NCBI GenBank assembly: GCA_020633675.1
Contig: JACKDE010000003.1
Span: forward strand, 124,001-188,000
DNA: 64,000 nt
DNA from: Deferribacteres bacterium
GTDB taxonomy: Bacteria > Zhuqueibacterota > Zhuqueibacteria > Zhuqueibacterales > Geothermadaptataceae
Direction: 5' to 3'
In this document: in pieces, positions 1 through 10,000 of the stretch
Layout of the letters: each line of letters opens with the position of its first letter
Position numbering within the stretch: position 1 is the first letter of the stretch
Notes under the pieces: generated by a model
Told to the model about the DNA's origin: nothing
Database searches by the model: none
The model's input: the letters and a program-made list of their open reading frames with translations, nothing else
Position numbers and translations under genes: made by a program

Positions 1-1075
1 CCAGCTTAATTCGATACTCGATGAACTGCTGGCCGTCGCGCGCAGCTCTACCGGCGCGACCGGTGGGGGCAGCGCCGTGGTCGTGAAGCTCTGATCAGCG
101 CTCACCGCCAGGTTGCCGGCCGCATCCTTCGACAGCACCCGGTAGTGATAAGTCGTATTGGCTGCAAGCCCGGTCAGCTCCTGGCTGTGGCTGGTGGCCA
201 GACTGCTGTCCAGTGCCGTTTGCTGGCCGTACGTCGTATCCAAACCGTACTCCACCTGCGAGTCGGTCGGCTCGCTGCTCGTCCAGCTGATGATGGCGCT
301 GCTTGCGCTCACACCACTCGCCTGCAGCGATGACAACACCGGGCTGGTGCTGTCGGCAAAGATCGCCCTCACCTGCTGATCGGCAGTCAGGGTCAGGCTC
401 GCCGGATTGCTGTTGCCGGTTACCGCTCCGCTCCACCCGCTGAAACGCCAGCCGGCTTCGGCCGTCGCCGTCAACCTCACCACGGTGCTCGAGTCGTACA
501 CGCCGCCCGGCGGATCCAGCGCCACACTGCCATTGCCTACGCCGCTTACCGTCAAGGTGAAGGTCTTGTAAGTCGTGGCGGTCGCCAGATTGCTGTAGCC
601 TGAGTTGCCATTGGCGTTGTACGCCAACACCCGGTAGCGGTAATTCGTACCGGATGACAGGCCATTGTCCCGGTACGTGCTCACCTCCGCTGTCGTGCTG
701 TCGATGCCGGTAAATATACCTGCCCCACTCGCGCGCTCGATCACGAAGCCGAGTTCGTCATCCGCCTGGTCGCGCCAGCTTAATTCGATACTCGATGAAC
801 TGCTGGCCGTCGCGCGCAGCTCTACCGGCGCGACCGGTGGGGGCAGCGCCGTGGTCGTGAAGCTCTGATCAGCGCTCAACGCCAGGTTGCCAGCCGCATC
901 CTTCGACAGCACCCGGTAGTGATAAGTCGTATTGGCGGCAAGCCCGGTCAGCTCCTGGCTGTGGCTGGTGGCCAGACTGCTGTCCAGCGCCGTTTGCTGG
1001 CCGTACGTCGTATCCAAACCGTACTCCACCTGCGAATCGGCCAGCTCGCTGCTCGTCCAGTTGATGATGGCGCTG
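1..1075 (-). repeat. Long near-identical intragenic repeat, copy 1 (partner 2257-3297)
   Basis: Bases 1-868 match 2257-3124 almost perfectly (offset 2256) and similarity continues with a few substitutions to about 1075. The unit encodes one Fn3 + S-G-W-S-G module and one and a half Fn3 modules of the large secreted protein. A sub-unit at about 410-866 occurs again at 1892-2348 (offset 1482) and 2666-3122. Such identity at DNA level means recent duplication or gene conversion. Confidence 0.9.
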
Positions 1076-4000
1076 CTTGCGCTCACACCACTCGCCTGTA
1101 CCAACGACAGGATCGGTGGGGTCAGGTCCGAAGGTGTGGGGTCGATCGCTGGCCCGGATGTGCCTGAGACATAATTCTGCTGCACTTCCGCATCGCTTAG
1201 CGCGCGGTCGTAGATCGCCACCAGGTACAGGTTGCCGCGCCACGGCCGCGAAGCGATCGCCTCGTTGCCTAACACCAAACCATACCCCGGATCCCAGTTG
1301 CTGAAATCTGCTGCCAAATCAAGCGAACCCGACTGCAGCTCGCCATCGATATACATCCGCGTCATCTCGCCATCCTGCGTCGACACGATGTGATGCAAGC
1401 CCGTGCCCAACACCCCCGCAATCTCCAAATCCGGGTAGGCGCCGTTCAAACCGCTCCGCGGCGTACGGATCCGCATCACCGCACCGTCATTCTGCTGGCC
1501 CAAGGTGAAATTCCGCAAACTGTTGTCCGATGAATACGAGACTATCCGCGCTGGACCCGTCTGCTCCAGATGCTCTGGCATCGCCCACACCTCCACAGTC
1601 AGCGCCTCGCTCGAAGTCAAGCCATCGTACAGCTTGCGGGCAGGACCTTCCGAAGTCACCAGCGCACTGTCGTCCGCAAAGTACAGGCCACCTTCGGCAA
1701 GCCACCTCACGCGGCTGGTGTCCGCAATACGCAAGTCCAGCGGCGTGCCCACGTCCGAAACGTCATTTACCGTATGGCCACCGCCTTCGGTAAACCGGTA
1801 CAGCGCCAAAAGCCCATCCGTCACCCGGTTGTCCTGACTGAAATGGGCCGTTAAAGCCAAATCGCTGCTCAAGCCAACCTGCAGCGGATTGCTGTTGCCG
1901 GTTACCGCTCCGCTCCACCCGCTGAAACGCCAGCCGGCTTCGGCCGTCGCCGTCAACCTCACCACGGTGCTCGAGTCGTACACGCCGCCCGGCGGATCCA
2001 GCGCCACACTGCCATTGCCTACGCCGCTTACCGTCAAGGTGAAGGTCTTGTAAGTCGTGGCGGTCGCCAGATTGCTGTAGCCTGAGTTGCCATTGGCGTT
2101 GTACGCCAACACCCGGTAGCGGTAATTCGTACCGGATGACAGGCCATTGTCCCGGTACGTGCTCACCTCCGCTGTCGTGCTGTCGATGCCGGTAAATATA
2201 CCTGCCCCACTCGCGCGCTCGATCACGAAGCCGAGTTCGTCATCCGCCTGGTCGCGCCAGCTTAATTCGATACTCGATGAACTGCTGGCCGTCGCGCGCA
2301 GCTCTACCGGCGCGACCGGTGGGGGCAGCGCCGTGGTCGTGAAGCTCTGATCAGCGCTCACCGCCAGGTTGCCGGCCGCATCCTTCGACAGCACCCGGTA
2401 GTGATAAGTCGTATTGGCTGCAAGCCCGGTCAGCTCCTGGCTGTGGCTGGTGGCCAGACTGCTGTCCAGTGCCGTTTGCTGGCCGTACGTCGTATCCAAA
2501 CCGTACTCCACCTGCGAGTCGGTCGGCTCGCTGCTCGTCCAGCTGATGATGGCGCTGCTTGCGCTCACACCACTCGCCTGCAGCGATGACAACACCGGGC
2601 TGGTGCTGTCGGCAAAGATCGCCCTCACCTGCTGATCGGCAGTCAGGGTCAGGCTCGCCGGATTGCTGTTGCCGGTTACCGCTCCGCTCCACCCGCTGAA
2701 ACGCCAGCCGGCTTCGGCCGTCGCCGTCAACCTCACCACGGTGCTCGAGTCGTACACGCCGCCCGGCGGATCCAGCGCCACACTGCCATTGCCTACGCCG
2801 CTTACCGTCAAGGTGAAGGTCTTGTAAGTCGTGGCGGTCGCCAGATTGCTGTAGCCTGAGTTGCCATTGGCGTTGTACGCCAACACCCGGTAGCGGTAAT
2901 TCGTACCGGATGACAGGCCATTGTCCCGGTACGTGCTCACCTCCGCTGTCGTGCTGTCGATGCCGGTAAATATACCTGCCCCACTCGCGCGCTCGATCAC
3001 GAAGCCGAGTGCGTCATCCGCCTGGTCGCGCCAGCTTAATTCGATACTCGATGAACTGCTGGCCGTCGCGCGCAGCTCTACCGGCGCGACCGGTGGGGGC
3101 AGCGCCGTGGTCGTGAAGCTCTGATCAGCGCTCAACGCCAGGTTGCCAGCCGCATCCTTCGACAGCACCCGGTAGTGATAAGTCGTATTGGCTGCAAGCC
3201 CGGTCAGCTCCTGGCTGTGGCTGGTGACCAGACTACCATCCAGCGCCGTTTGCTGGCCATACGTCGTATCCAAACCGTACTCCACCTGCGAGTCCGAAGC
3301 CTCATCTGTGCGCCAAACAATCACGGCACTTTTGTCCGTTAAGGCTTGCACTTCAATCATTGAAATTACCGGTGTCCTCAAATCAGGGCCAGCTGAGGAA
3401 CCAAAGTTTCCGACCGCAACAGCCCAATCTGATGGATATGGCGCGATCCAAGTAAGCGAATCGGGCAAAAAGGTGCCCAAATGAATTTCCTGATAGCCGA
3501 GCCTGGTGTCGACGGCATAGGCTTCCTGCATGCCGGTCATGGCCGTGAGATTCATCCGAATCGAATCGGTATCTTCTTTATAAAAAACATAATGGGTATT
3601 TTCAGGCACACGCAACGCGGCTCCGTCTGTGATCAAAGTATCAGCCTGAAAATCCAGTCTGAAATGAGTTTGCCAAAATTGCTCATGAGCGACCAACTGT
3701 TCTGGATTGGGATATGGGAAAGGTGAATTGGCAAAAAAGCCCCACCAGCTACCGGCGCCACCTGCCATAGCGAACTGCCACATCGAGCGCCGGGTTTTAT
3801 CCATTGTGAAAATACTGTCACGCATAAATGCGAAACGACGGCCAAACATGACAGGGCGATTGTTGCTGGAATCGAAGCTGCTTATAGCCATTTGATAGAA
3901 CTGATCTTGTGGCTCGCCGTTTGGCCGCAAATCGTTGGAGACCACATCGATTTCGGTATTCGAACGCTCTCTCGCCCATAGCAAATGCGGCCATCCCATA

Positions 4001-5019
4001 TGCTCATGCAGATAGGCAGCCCATGCTTGCATTTGCTCCTCAGTTGTCCATTCCCACAGATCAAAGCCATAGCCAAGAGACCAACCCGGCAGCGGACCAA
4101 GCCGGGCGGCAATATAACGCTGCAGCCGCTGGTCCGGCACACCGTTAATCCCTCCAACACCGATAGGTGTCCATCTGCGCTCTTCATCGCCCCATGCCCA
4201 GATGATGGTCTGCAAACCGGCAGCGTGCGCTTCCACGATCAATGATTCCAGCACTTCAAAGCTTGCCAGCTCTGGATCTTCACGATCATGGTCGTAATAG
4301 CTGACGGCATCCCACGAAAACCATTGATTATTCATATGGATAAAGAGTGCATTGTGGCCATTATTAATGGTTTCCTGAATGTATTCGCTGCGCACCTGCG
4401 GCTGCGACATGAGTGACATTGGAAAAGGGACACCATCGATCTCATGCATCCCCAGGTTCATATAGACTTTTGGAATTTCAGCTTTCAGCTCGCCTTCCGG
4501 GCCAGTTTGGCGTGCGAACTTGCTGCCCTGTGCCACCAAAAAACCATCAATTTCCGGGTTGGGATTCGGTTCGATGGCAACCGTACCTTTCAAGCTGTCG
4601 AGGTCAGCATCTTCGCTACTGCTGGTAAATGTCCATAAGCCGGTTTCCGTGCCGGTAAACCGGAATTTCCAGGTGCTGTCGCCAGCGAAAAACATCTCGG
4701 TTGTGTGGGAAACACCGGTCTGCGCATGCACAAACGTCACGCTTGCTACCAGATCGAATGGATTGCCCACATAGTTTGCGTTGACAACGCTCCATTCGAT
4801 GAAAGGTGCCCATTGGGTCCCAGACTGATCGAGCGAGCCCGGTGCGCTTGCAACAGGATTTTGAGCCTGTACATTTAAAGGCACCGCAATTAGAACGGCA
4901 ATTTGCGATGCAACGACAATACGAAAGGAGGATTTAACGAATGTGGCAAGCATAGAAAAATACTTTAGTCTAGTCATATTTTTTTCTACTCGAGGTCCAG
5001 CTTGTTGAAATGGCATCAT
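1..5019 (-). CDS. Giant secreted glycosidase-like protein, DUF5060 + TIM barrel + Fn3/LamG repeats (3' end beyond window)
   Basis: One open frame runs from 5019 off the left edge (1673 codons seen, no stop). I chose ATG 5019 because GGAG lies 5 bases upstream; in-frame ATGs at 4980 and 4956 also precede the same signal peptide, which ends near V-Q-A-Q. Next comes a DUF5060-like Ig domain (about residues 55-145), then a barrel resembling DUF4038-type glycosidases (about 150-500) with W-A-W-G-D-E-E and F-D-L-W-E-W acidic motifs that could be catalytic. From residue about 550 fibronectin III modules alternate with short 'bacterial repeat' modules (S-G-W-S-G). A LamG/concanavalin-like domain sits at about residues 1063-1283. 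Likely exported and acting on an extracellular polysaccharide; the substrate is unknown. The C-terminus, possibly a sorting domain, is not visible. The barrel assignment is by resemblance only. Confidence 0.85.
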   Translation of the reverse strand, partial: MMPFQQAGPRVEKNMTRLKYFSMLATFVKSSFRIVVASQIAVLIAVPLNVQAQNPVASAPGSLDQSGTQWAPFIEWSVVNANYVGNPFDLVASVTFVHAQTGVSHTTEMFFAGDSTWKFRFTGTETGLWTFTSSSEDADLDSLKGTVAIEPNPNPEIDGFLVAQGSKFARQTGPEGELKAEIPKVYMNLGMHEIDGVPFPMSLMSQPQVRSEYIQETINNGHNALFIHMNNQWFSWDAVSYYDHDREDPELASFEVLESLIVEAHAAGLQTIIWAWGDEERRWTPIGVGGINGVPDQRLQRYIAARLGPLPGWSLGYGFDLWEWTTEEQMQAWAAYLHEHMGWPHLLWARERSNTEIDVVSNDLRPNGEPQDQFYQMAISSFDSSNNRPVMFGRRFAFMRDSIFTMDKTRRSMWQFAMAGGAGSWWGFFANSPFPYPNPEQLVAHEQFWQTHFRLDFQADTLITDGAALRVPENTHYVFYKEDTDSIRMNLTAMTGMQEAYAVDTRLGYQEIHLGTFLPDSLTWIAPYPSDWAVAVGNFGSSAGPDLRTPVISMIEVQALTDKSAVIVWRTDEASDSQVEYGLDTTYGQQTALDGSLVTSHSQELTGLAANTTYHYRVLSKDAAGNLALSADQSFTTTALPPPVAPVELRATASSSSSIELSWRDQADDALGFVIERASGAGIFTGIDSTTAEVSTYRDNGLSSGTNYRYRVLAYNANGNSGYSNLATATTYKTFTLTVSGVGNGSVALDPPGGVYDSSTVVRLTATAEAGWRFSGWSGAVTGNSNPASLTLTADQQVRAIFADSTSPVLSSLQASGVSASSAIISWTSSEPTDSQVEYGLDTTYGQQTALDSSLATSHSQELTGLAANTTYHYRVLSKDAAGNLAVSADQSFTTTALPPPVAPVELRATASSSSSIELSWRDQADDELGFVIERASGAGIFTGIDSTTAEVSTYRDNGLSSGTNYRYRVLAYNANGNSGYSNLATATTYKTFTLTVSGVGNGSVALDPPGGVYDSSTVVRLTATAEAGWRFSGWSGAVTGNSNPLQVGLSSDLALTAHFSQDNRVTDGLLALYRFTEGGGHTVNDVSDVGTPLDLRIADTSRVRWLAEGGLYFADDSALVTSEGPARKLYDGLTSSEALTVEVWAMPEHLEQTGPARIVSYSSDNSLRNFTLGQQNDGAVMRIRTPRSGLNGAYPDLEIAGVLGTGLHHIVSTQDGEMTRMYIDGELQSGSLDLAADFSNWDPGYGLVLGNEAIASRPWRGNLYLVAIYDRALSDAEVQQNYVSGTSGPAIDPTPSDLTPPILSLVQASGVSASSAIINWTSSELADSQVEYGLDTTYGQQTALDSSLATSHSQELTGLAANTTYHYRVLSKDAAGNLALSADQSFTTTALPPPVAPVELRATASSSSSIELSWRDQADDELGFVIERASGAGIFTGIDSTTAEVSTYRDNGLSSGTNYRYRVLAYNANGNSGYSNLATATTYKTFTLTVSGVGNGSVALDPPGGVYDSSTVVRLTATAEAGWRFSGWSGAVTGNSNPASLTLTADQQVRAIFADSTSPVLSSLQASGVSASSAIISWTSSEPTDSQVEYGLDTTYGQQTALDSSLATSHSQELTGLAANTTYHYRVLSKDAAGNLAVSADQSFTTTALPPPVAPVELRATASSSSSIELSW
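2257..3297 (-). repeat. Long near-identical intragenic repeat, copy 2 (partner 1-1075)
   Basis: Second copy of the block at 1-1075. A visible difference is one base making D-D-A-L-G-F instead of D-D-E-L-G-F (around 3009-3011), plus a cluster of changes after about 3230 where the repeat meets the unique glycosidase region. The similarity ends abruptly near 3297. Confidence 0.9.
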
Positions 5020-5640
5020 CCTGTCTCCGAATCCAGAACGTACAAAATTAACTATTGCACTGCGCAGCTCACATCAAATTTCAATTTATGCTCTTGACAT
5101 TTGAGCAGTGGCGGCAAGTGACCGACTTGTCATGCATTAATAGACCGATTAGACATAGCCTCAAACGCACCGAGGATGTCGGCATGATTGTAAATAAATT
5201 CTAAAAATTAGAAATGGCAAACCGACATTATTGAACTCAGCGTATCTTTCGAGACAGCAACTTTAGTTCAAATATAATTCTATAAAATCAATCCTTGAGG
5301 GGGGTAGCTACGACCTTGCCTGCCGTGGTAAGGCGTTTTGAGGGGACACTTTACTCGGGAAAACGTGCATAATGAGAATTTTGCTATGTCGATTATTTTT
5401 ACTCACAATCAGCCTAAATGAGTAATTTTTCATGCAAAAATCTCTTGAAATATGCTATTTTTTACATTCAGGAAACACGTCATTGAAAAACCGATATTTT
5501 TTCTAAACATGCCTGCCGGGCTCCGAGCACTAAGCAAAGCCAAATCTGTGGACGCGGCATCCTTTATAGCAATTCGGCTGATTCCATTCTGTAAATTATC
5601 GATTCAAAATTACCTTGCATCGTCTTGTAGAAGGTTTGGG

Positions 5641-5720
5641 CTATTGTTACATTAACGCGTTGTGCGAATTGTTTTTGCGATAGTCTTTTTGGATAAACCA
5701 TTGTTTTTATGTAACAATAG
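5641..5720. repeat. 80-bp element bounded by perfect 12-bp inverted repeats
   Basis: CTATTGTTACAT (5641-5652) is the exact reverse complement of ATGTAACAATAG (5709-5720). The interior is AT-rich and has no frame. It could be a small MITE-like insertion, or paired operator half-sites for a regulator of the Rieske gene 160 bp downstream. Confidence 0.6.
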
Positions 5721-5726
5721 TACCCC

Positions 5727-5813
5727 TGTCATTCAGGATGAATCTATTCGGCATCGTGAGGAAACTTCGCTAGATTCCGCGGAATCGTCAAAATAGATGC
5801 CTCCGGCATGACA
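5727..5813. repeat. Dispersed intergenic element, copy A (relative at 40075-40164)
   Basis: Starts TGTCATTCAGGATGAATCTA and ends with the near-inverse GGCATGACA. A similar unit at 40075-40164 starts TGTCATTCAG, then has GAATCTATT, and ends GAATGACA. Same boundary motif and similar length (about 87-90 bp), with a diverged interior, suggest a small REP/MITE-like family in this genome. Confidence 0.5.
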
Positions 5814-5883
5814 ATTTGGGCCGTTTTGTGCTCATCAACGGCTTATTTCATTCGCACAACGGGTTACATTAAGGAGTTTGGAG

Positions 5884-6990
5884 ATGATGACGAGATCGGC
5901 ACAGGGAGCGAAGACGCTGCCCGGCAAGTATTACACAGATCAGGCAATTTATGAGCTGGAAACCAGGAATATATTTTCAAAAAAGTGGCTTTATGTAGGT
6001 CGCGGAGGGGAAATACCCAGGCCCGGAGATTATTTTTTGCTGGAAACGGAAGGCGAGAGTATCATCATTTTGCGCGATCGCAATTTGAAGGTGCGGGCAT
6101 TTTATAACATTTGCCGACATCGTGGCACGAAATTATGTGAAGTAGCCACGGGCAAATTTGGTCAAACCATCCAGTGTATCTACCACGCTTGGACGTATCG
6201 CCTCGATGGTACATTGCATGGTGCTCCTAACATGCACGAGGTGGCTTCTTTTGAAAAATCGGACTATCCGTTGCTGCAGGTAGCTTCAGCCGAATGGGAA
6301 GGGTGTCTTTTTATCAATTTATCCGATAATCCCGAACCATTCGAGCAGGCATTTGCACCGCTGATCAGCAAATTTTCCAAGTGGCAAATGACCGAACTGA
6401 TCACCGTGCACCGAATTGTCTATGAAGTCGCGGCGAACTGGAAGCTCGTTTTTCAAAATTATTCAGAATGCTATCATTGCCCAAGCCTGCATCCGGCCCT
6501 GAACCGCCTCACTCCCTATCGCAACAGCAGCAACGATTTGATGGAAGGTCCATTTCTTGGTGGCCCAATGCATTTTGCCGAAGATTCTGACAGCATGACC
6601 ATGACCGGACGGGTGTGTGCGGCGCCGCTGGCACAACTCGACGAAGCCGATTTGCGCCTGGCATATTATTACACGGTGCAGCCAAACATGCTGCTCAGCC
6701 TTTTCCCAGATTACGTGATGATTCATCGCGTCGAGCGGGACGGTCCGGCCAAAAGCCGCGTGGTTTGCGACTGGCTTTTTGATGCACAAGCTGCAGTAAA
6801 GCCGGATTTCGATCCGTCCGGTGCAATCGAATTTTGGAACATAACCAATCAGCAGGACTGGCAGGTTTCCGAGCTTTCACAGCTTGGCGTATCTTCACGC
6901 GCCTACCAGCCCGGCCCTTATGCCGAGTTGGAGAGCATGATCGCTGCCTGGGATCGTGAGTATTTGCGGACTTTGAAGGAGAATGAATAA
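5884..6990 (+). CDS. Rieske non-heme iron oxygenase, alpha subunit
   Basis: A 368-residue ring-hydroxylating-oxygenase-type alpha subunit. The Rieske [2Fe-2S] site is C77-x-H79 ... C98-x2-H101 (C-R-H and C-I-Y-H). The mononuclear iron site is in N-Y-S-E-C-Y-H-C-P-S-L-H-P, with H198 and H203 as ligands and an Asp in T-N-Q-Q-D-W near the C-terminus as the third. The overall pattern is closest to the glycine-betaine/stachydrine/carnitine oxygenase branch, so the substrate may be a quaternary amine rather than an aromatic ring; that is inference. I start at ATG 5884 because AAGGAG ends 7 bases before it (a TTG at 5878 is also in frame). No reductase or ferredoxin gene is adjacent, so electron partners must be encoded elsewhere. 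Confidence 0.9.
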   Translation: MMTRSAQGAKTLPGKYYTDQAIYELETRNIFSKKWLYVGRGGEIPRPGDYFLLETEGESIIILRDRNLKVRAFYNICRHRGTKLCEVATGKFGQTIQCIYHAWTYRLDGTLHGAPNMHEVASFEKSDYPLLQVASAEWEGCLFINLSDNPEPFEQAFAPLISKFSKWQMTELITVHRIVYEVAANWKLVFQNYSECYHCPSLHPALNRLTPYRNSSNDLMEGPFLGGPMHFAEDSDSMTMTGRVCAAPLAQLDEADLRLAYYYTVQPNMLLSLFPDYVMIHRVERDGPAKSRVVCDWLFDAQAAVKPDFDPSGAIEFWNITNQQDWQVSELSQLGVSSRAYQPGPYAELESMIAAWDREYLRTLKENE

Positions 6991-7025
6991 AACCTGTAAC
7001 GAATTGCATAAGAATTGAAGATAGC

Positions 7026-7061
7026 TGCCATGTTAAAATGAATTTTGACATGGCAATTTTT
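7026..7061. terminator. Bidirectional rho-independent terminator
   Basis: A 14-bp stem (TGCCATGT... / ...ACATGGCA, one wobble) with a minimal loop, flanked by T-runs in both directions, lies between the convergent Rieske gene and the C25 peptidase gene. Confidence 0.8.
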
Positions 7062-7089
7062 AATCAGTACTTACACGGAAAAGGCTGCT

Positions 7090-10000
7090 TCAGCGCGCAA
7101 TGGCGAGCTTGGCAATCTTTTCGACCTGGCGCTGCCCATGCCTTGCAATCACTTTGTAGAGATAAATACCGTTCGCCAATGCATCGCCATCCGCATCAAT
7201 GCCATTCCAGGGAATGGCATTAAAGCCTGCTGCAGCATCGTACATCTCGATGGTCTGAATCAGGCGACCAGCGACCGTGAAAATCTTGATTCGTACTTCG
7301 TCGGCAAGCTGCGTCAGCGTGAAGGTAAACTGCGTTTCATTCGCAAAGGGATTCGGATAGTTGAGCACATCCAGGAGCTCAAGGTCGCTCGCAACATTCA
7401 CATTTATGCTCGTTTCGGCGCGATTACCGAAGACATCTTCAACCTGCGCGAGAATTATGTGTGAACCCGGGCTCAAAACGGGGTAAAGCACAACCTCCGC
7501 ACGCTTGTCGCCATCCGAGAGCAATCGGAATTCTGGTTTTGCATCGGGATCATTAAACAAAATCTGTCGGCCATCGATCAGAATACGAATCTGGCTGGTA
7601 TCCCGAATTGCGAAGGGGTTGTCGTCAAATATTGCACAAATCAGTTCAGGCCGAGGTGATACATACGACGGCGCTGCTGCTGATGGTCTGCCATCCAATA
7701 GGATTTCCAGACGCGGCGGGTGCATATCCTGCAAAATTGTACGCTCGAATGAAATCGTGTTGTTATACTGCACACTTTCCGGAACCTCATCGCCCGGATC
7801 GGCGCTTATAAAATAGCTCGACGTCCCGGCTAGTTCGACCAGCCACTCAAACTCAACATCAGCTTTGCCACTGGCAAAGGCTACTCTTTTGCTTAAAACA
7901 GGCTCACGGGAATTTTGCGCCGTTTGCTGCGACAGTAAAACCATCACGGAGTCCGGCGCATGTTCGCCAAAAAAATAGGCGCTCGCGGCAATTTGCAAGG
8001 GTGTGCCCTGCAGCAATGAATCGGATTGTAAATGCAGGCTGGCCTTGGGCAGCACAATATCGCCCATCGGCTCGAAATCGGCACGCCAGCTTTGCAACAG
8101 TGGTGACACACGTGCATCTCTGGTTTTAAAACTGGCTCGGAGCTGCAAAAACGGATATTTTTCTGCATCGATATCAGCCAAACTGGCCTCCGTGGCAACA
8201 TTGTTTTCAAGAAGTTGCCAATCATCACTGATGTGCTTGCGGCCCCATAGCGCGAATTGTGCTTCTGCTTTCGAGGCTTCACCGGCTTCATCCAGCATCA
8301 CAATATCCTGCAAAATTGTGAGGGCATGCCAGGCGAAAGCCGGCCCAATCGCTGGCGAATAGACTTCGCCACTCGGCTCGAATAGCTGGTTCGAACTTTG
8401 GCGCGGTAACATTGCTCCCCGGCCATCACGAGAAAAAGAGCCGGCACTTTGACGCCAGTCTTCCCCTTGCTGAAGAAATCCGTTCTGGCTTGTGCTCACA
8501 TCGATGTAAAACGACGAGACCTGCCATGTGTCCGTCACGCTATCGGTTTCAGCACGCGCGCGCCAGTAGTAGCGACCATCCTGTAATGCAATCGGCGCCT
8601 GCCATATTGTCCTTACTTCTGCTTCCGCCAACGCTGGCGATTGCAGTAAAAACTCGCTGGAAAAACCCATCGAAGTATCGATCTCAAAAGAATAACTACG
8701 TTGGCCGGTACTCAGGATATCAGCATTATATACAGCCAACACAGGTTGAGCCTTGCTGGTCACCTCCATCAGCCGTGGCGAAGCGATGGTCAGGCCTGAT
8801 GCAGCAAAATGCAGCAAAACTTGCGCGCTGTTGTTCTGCTCATCGGCTTCAAGAATGTTGTTCTGGCCATCGATCTGTGCATCGATGAGAAAATCGCCCA
8901 GTCGCGAACCATTGCGCCAAGCGAAAGTGGCCGTTTCCGCATAACCGACCGCGCCAATTTGAGCAGCTTGCGAGAAGTGTGGGACACTGGTTTCCAGCTG
9001 ACGCGCTGTCACTTGCAAACTGGTGGAATCGACTGTGGCCAGCCCGCGATTACGCACGGTGACTTCGAGCAGAACCAGCGAATCCTGCTCGGTAGGATTT
9101 GCTGGCGTGCAGGTCAGGTTATTCGGCAAAATTGCCAAATCGGGTTGTTTTGGCAACTGCAACGCCAGCGCGGGATCCCCTAAAAGCGTGTACTGATCAA
9201 TCAGGTTGATATTCGTTTGCGAGCCCCCTTCCTGCTGCCACAAACCTAACTTGGCCAGCAAAGTAGCCACGCCAAGACTGCGCACCGTGTCTTCTGTGAC
9301 CGCCTTGAACAGACTCTTTAACAAAATGCCATCCTGGTAAGCAAAACCCCAACCGCTGGTGCCCCAAAATGCCGCAGCGCCACGTTCGGGCAATCGCAAA
9401 AATATTTCGCCAAAACAGCTCTGTAAAGGTTCAGCAAAACGGGCGGTATGACAGGTCATGCTGGCAATAAATGGCAGCCGGTCAATATTTTTGAGCTCGT
9501 CAATATCATCGTTGACCATCATCAACTCCCAGGTTTGGCTGCCGGCATGCCCGGAGAAGGCCATCAGCGAAGTGCCATTGTCGATCGCAGAGAGGATATC
9601 GGGTAGAAGCTCACCCTCGGTGCGCCCATCACTCGACTTGTAAATGCGGCTTGACTTACCAGCCATTGGCTTTGCTTCCACATAATGACGAATCAACTCT
9701 TCACTCAATTCCAGAAACAAGCTCTGCTCAAACGCATTAACGCCGCCATTTAAAAAAGTAAAATTTTTCGCCCAGTCCTGCAGCGGCATCTGCTCATAAC
9801 GAATTAATTTGTCAACGACTTCCTGCGCTTCTTCCACCGTCTCCACCGCCAGCCTGCCGATGAAATAATCCGGCAAAAAATCATCTTCGCCATCGATACA
9901 GGCCAGGCGGCTGTCGCTGACCGGATTGCCGTAGGTTGGCACAAAGTTTTGTTTAGTGCTGTTGCGCAGGTTGCGCTTTGGGTCCCAACTGGCGTCGCCA

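Larger units (their letters stand above)
5020..5883. other. 864-bp gene-free region with several inverted repeats
   Basis: AT-rich stretch between two divergent genes (the large secreted protein, minus; the Rieske oxygenase, plus). I see no convincing coding frame. It contains an 80-bp element with 12-bp terminal inverted repeats (5641-5720), a dispersed-repeat-like element (5727-5813), a 14-bp palindrome GATTCCGCGGAATC (5773-5786), a 12-bp inverted pair 5658-5669 / 5850-5861, and the direct repeat GTTACATTAA at 5646 and 5863. Promoters of both flanking genes must be here; none could be placed with confidence. Confidence 0.6.

Noticed and set aside
1..3300. Regular repeats that might be taken for a CRISPR array
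   Set aside because: Units are hundreds of bases long, in frame, and encode Fn3 modules; there are no 25-40 base repeats with unique spacers.
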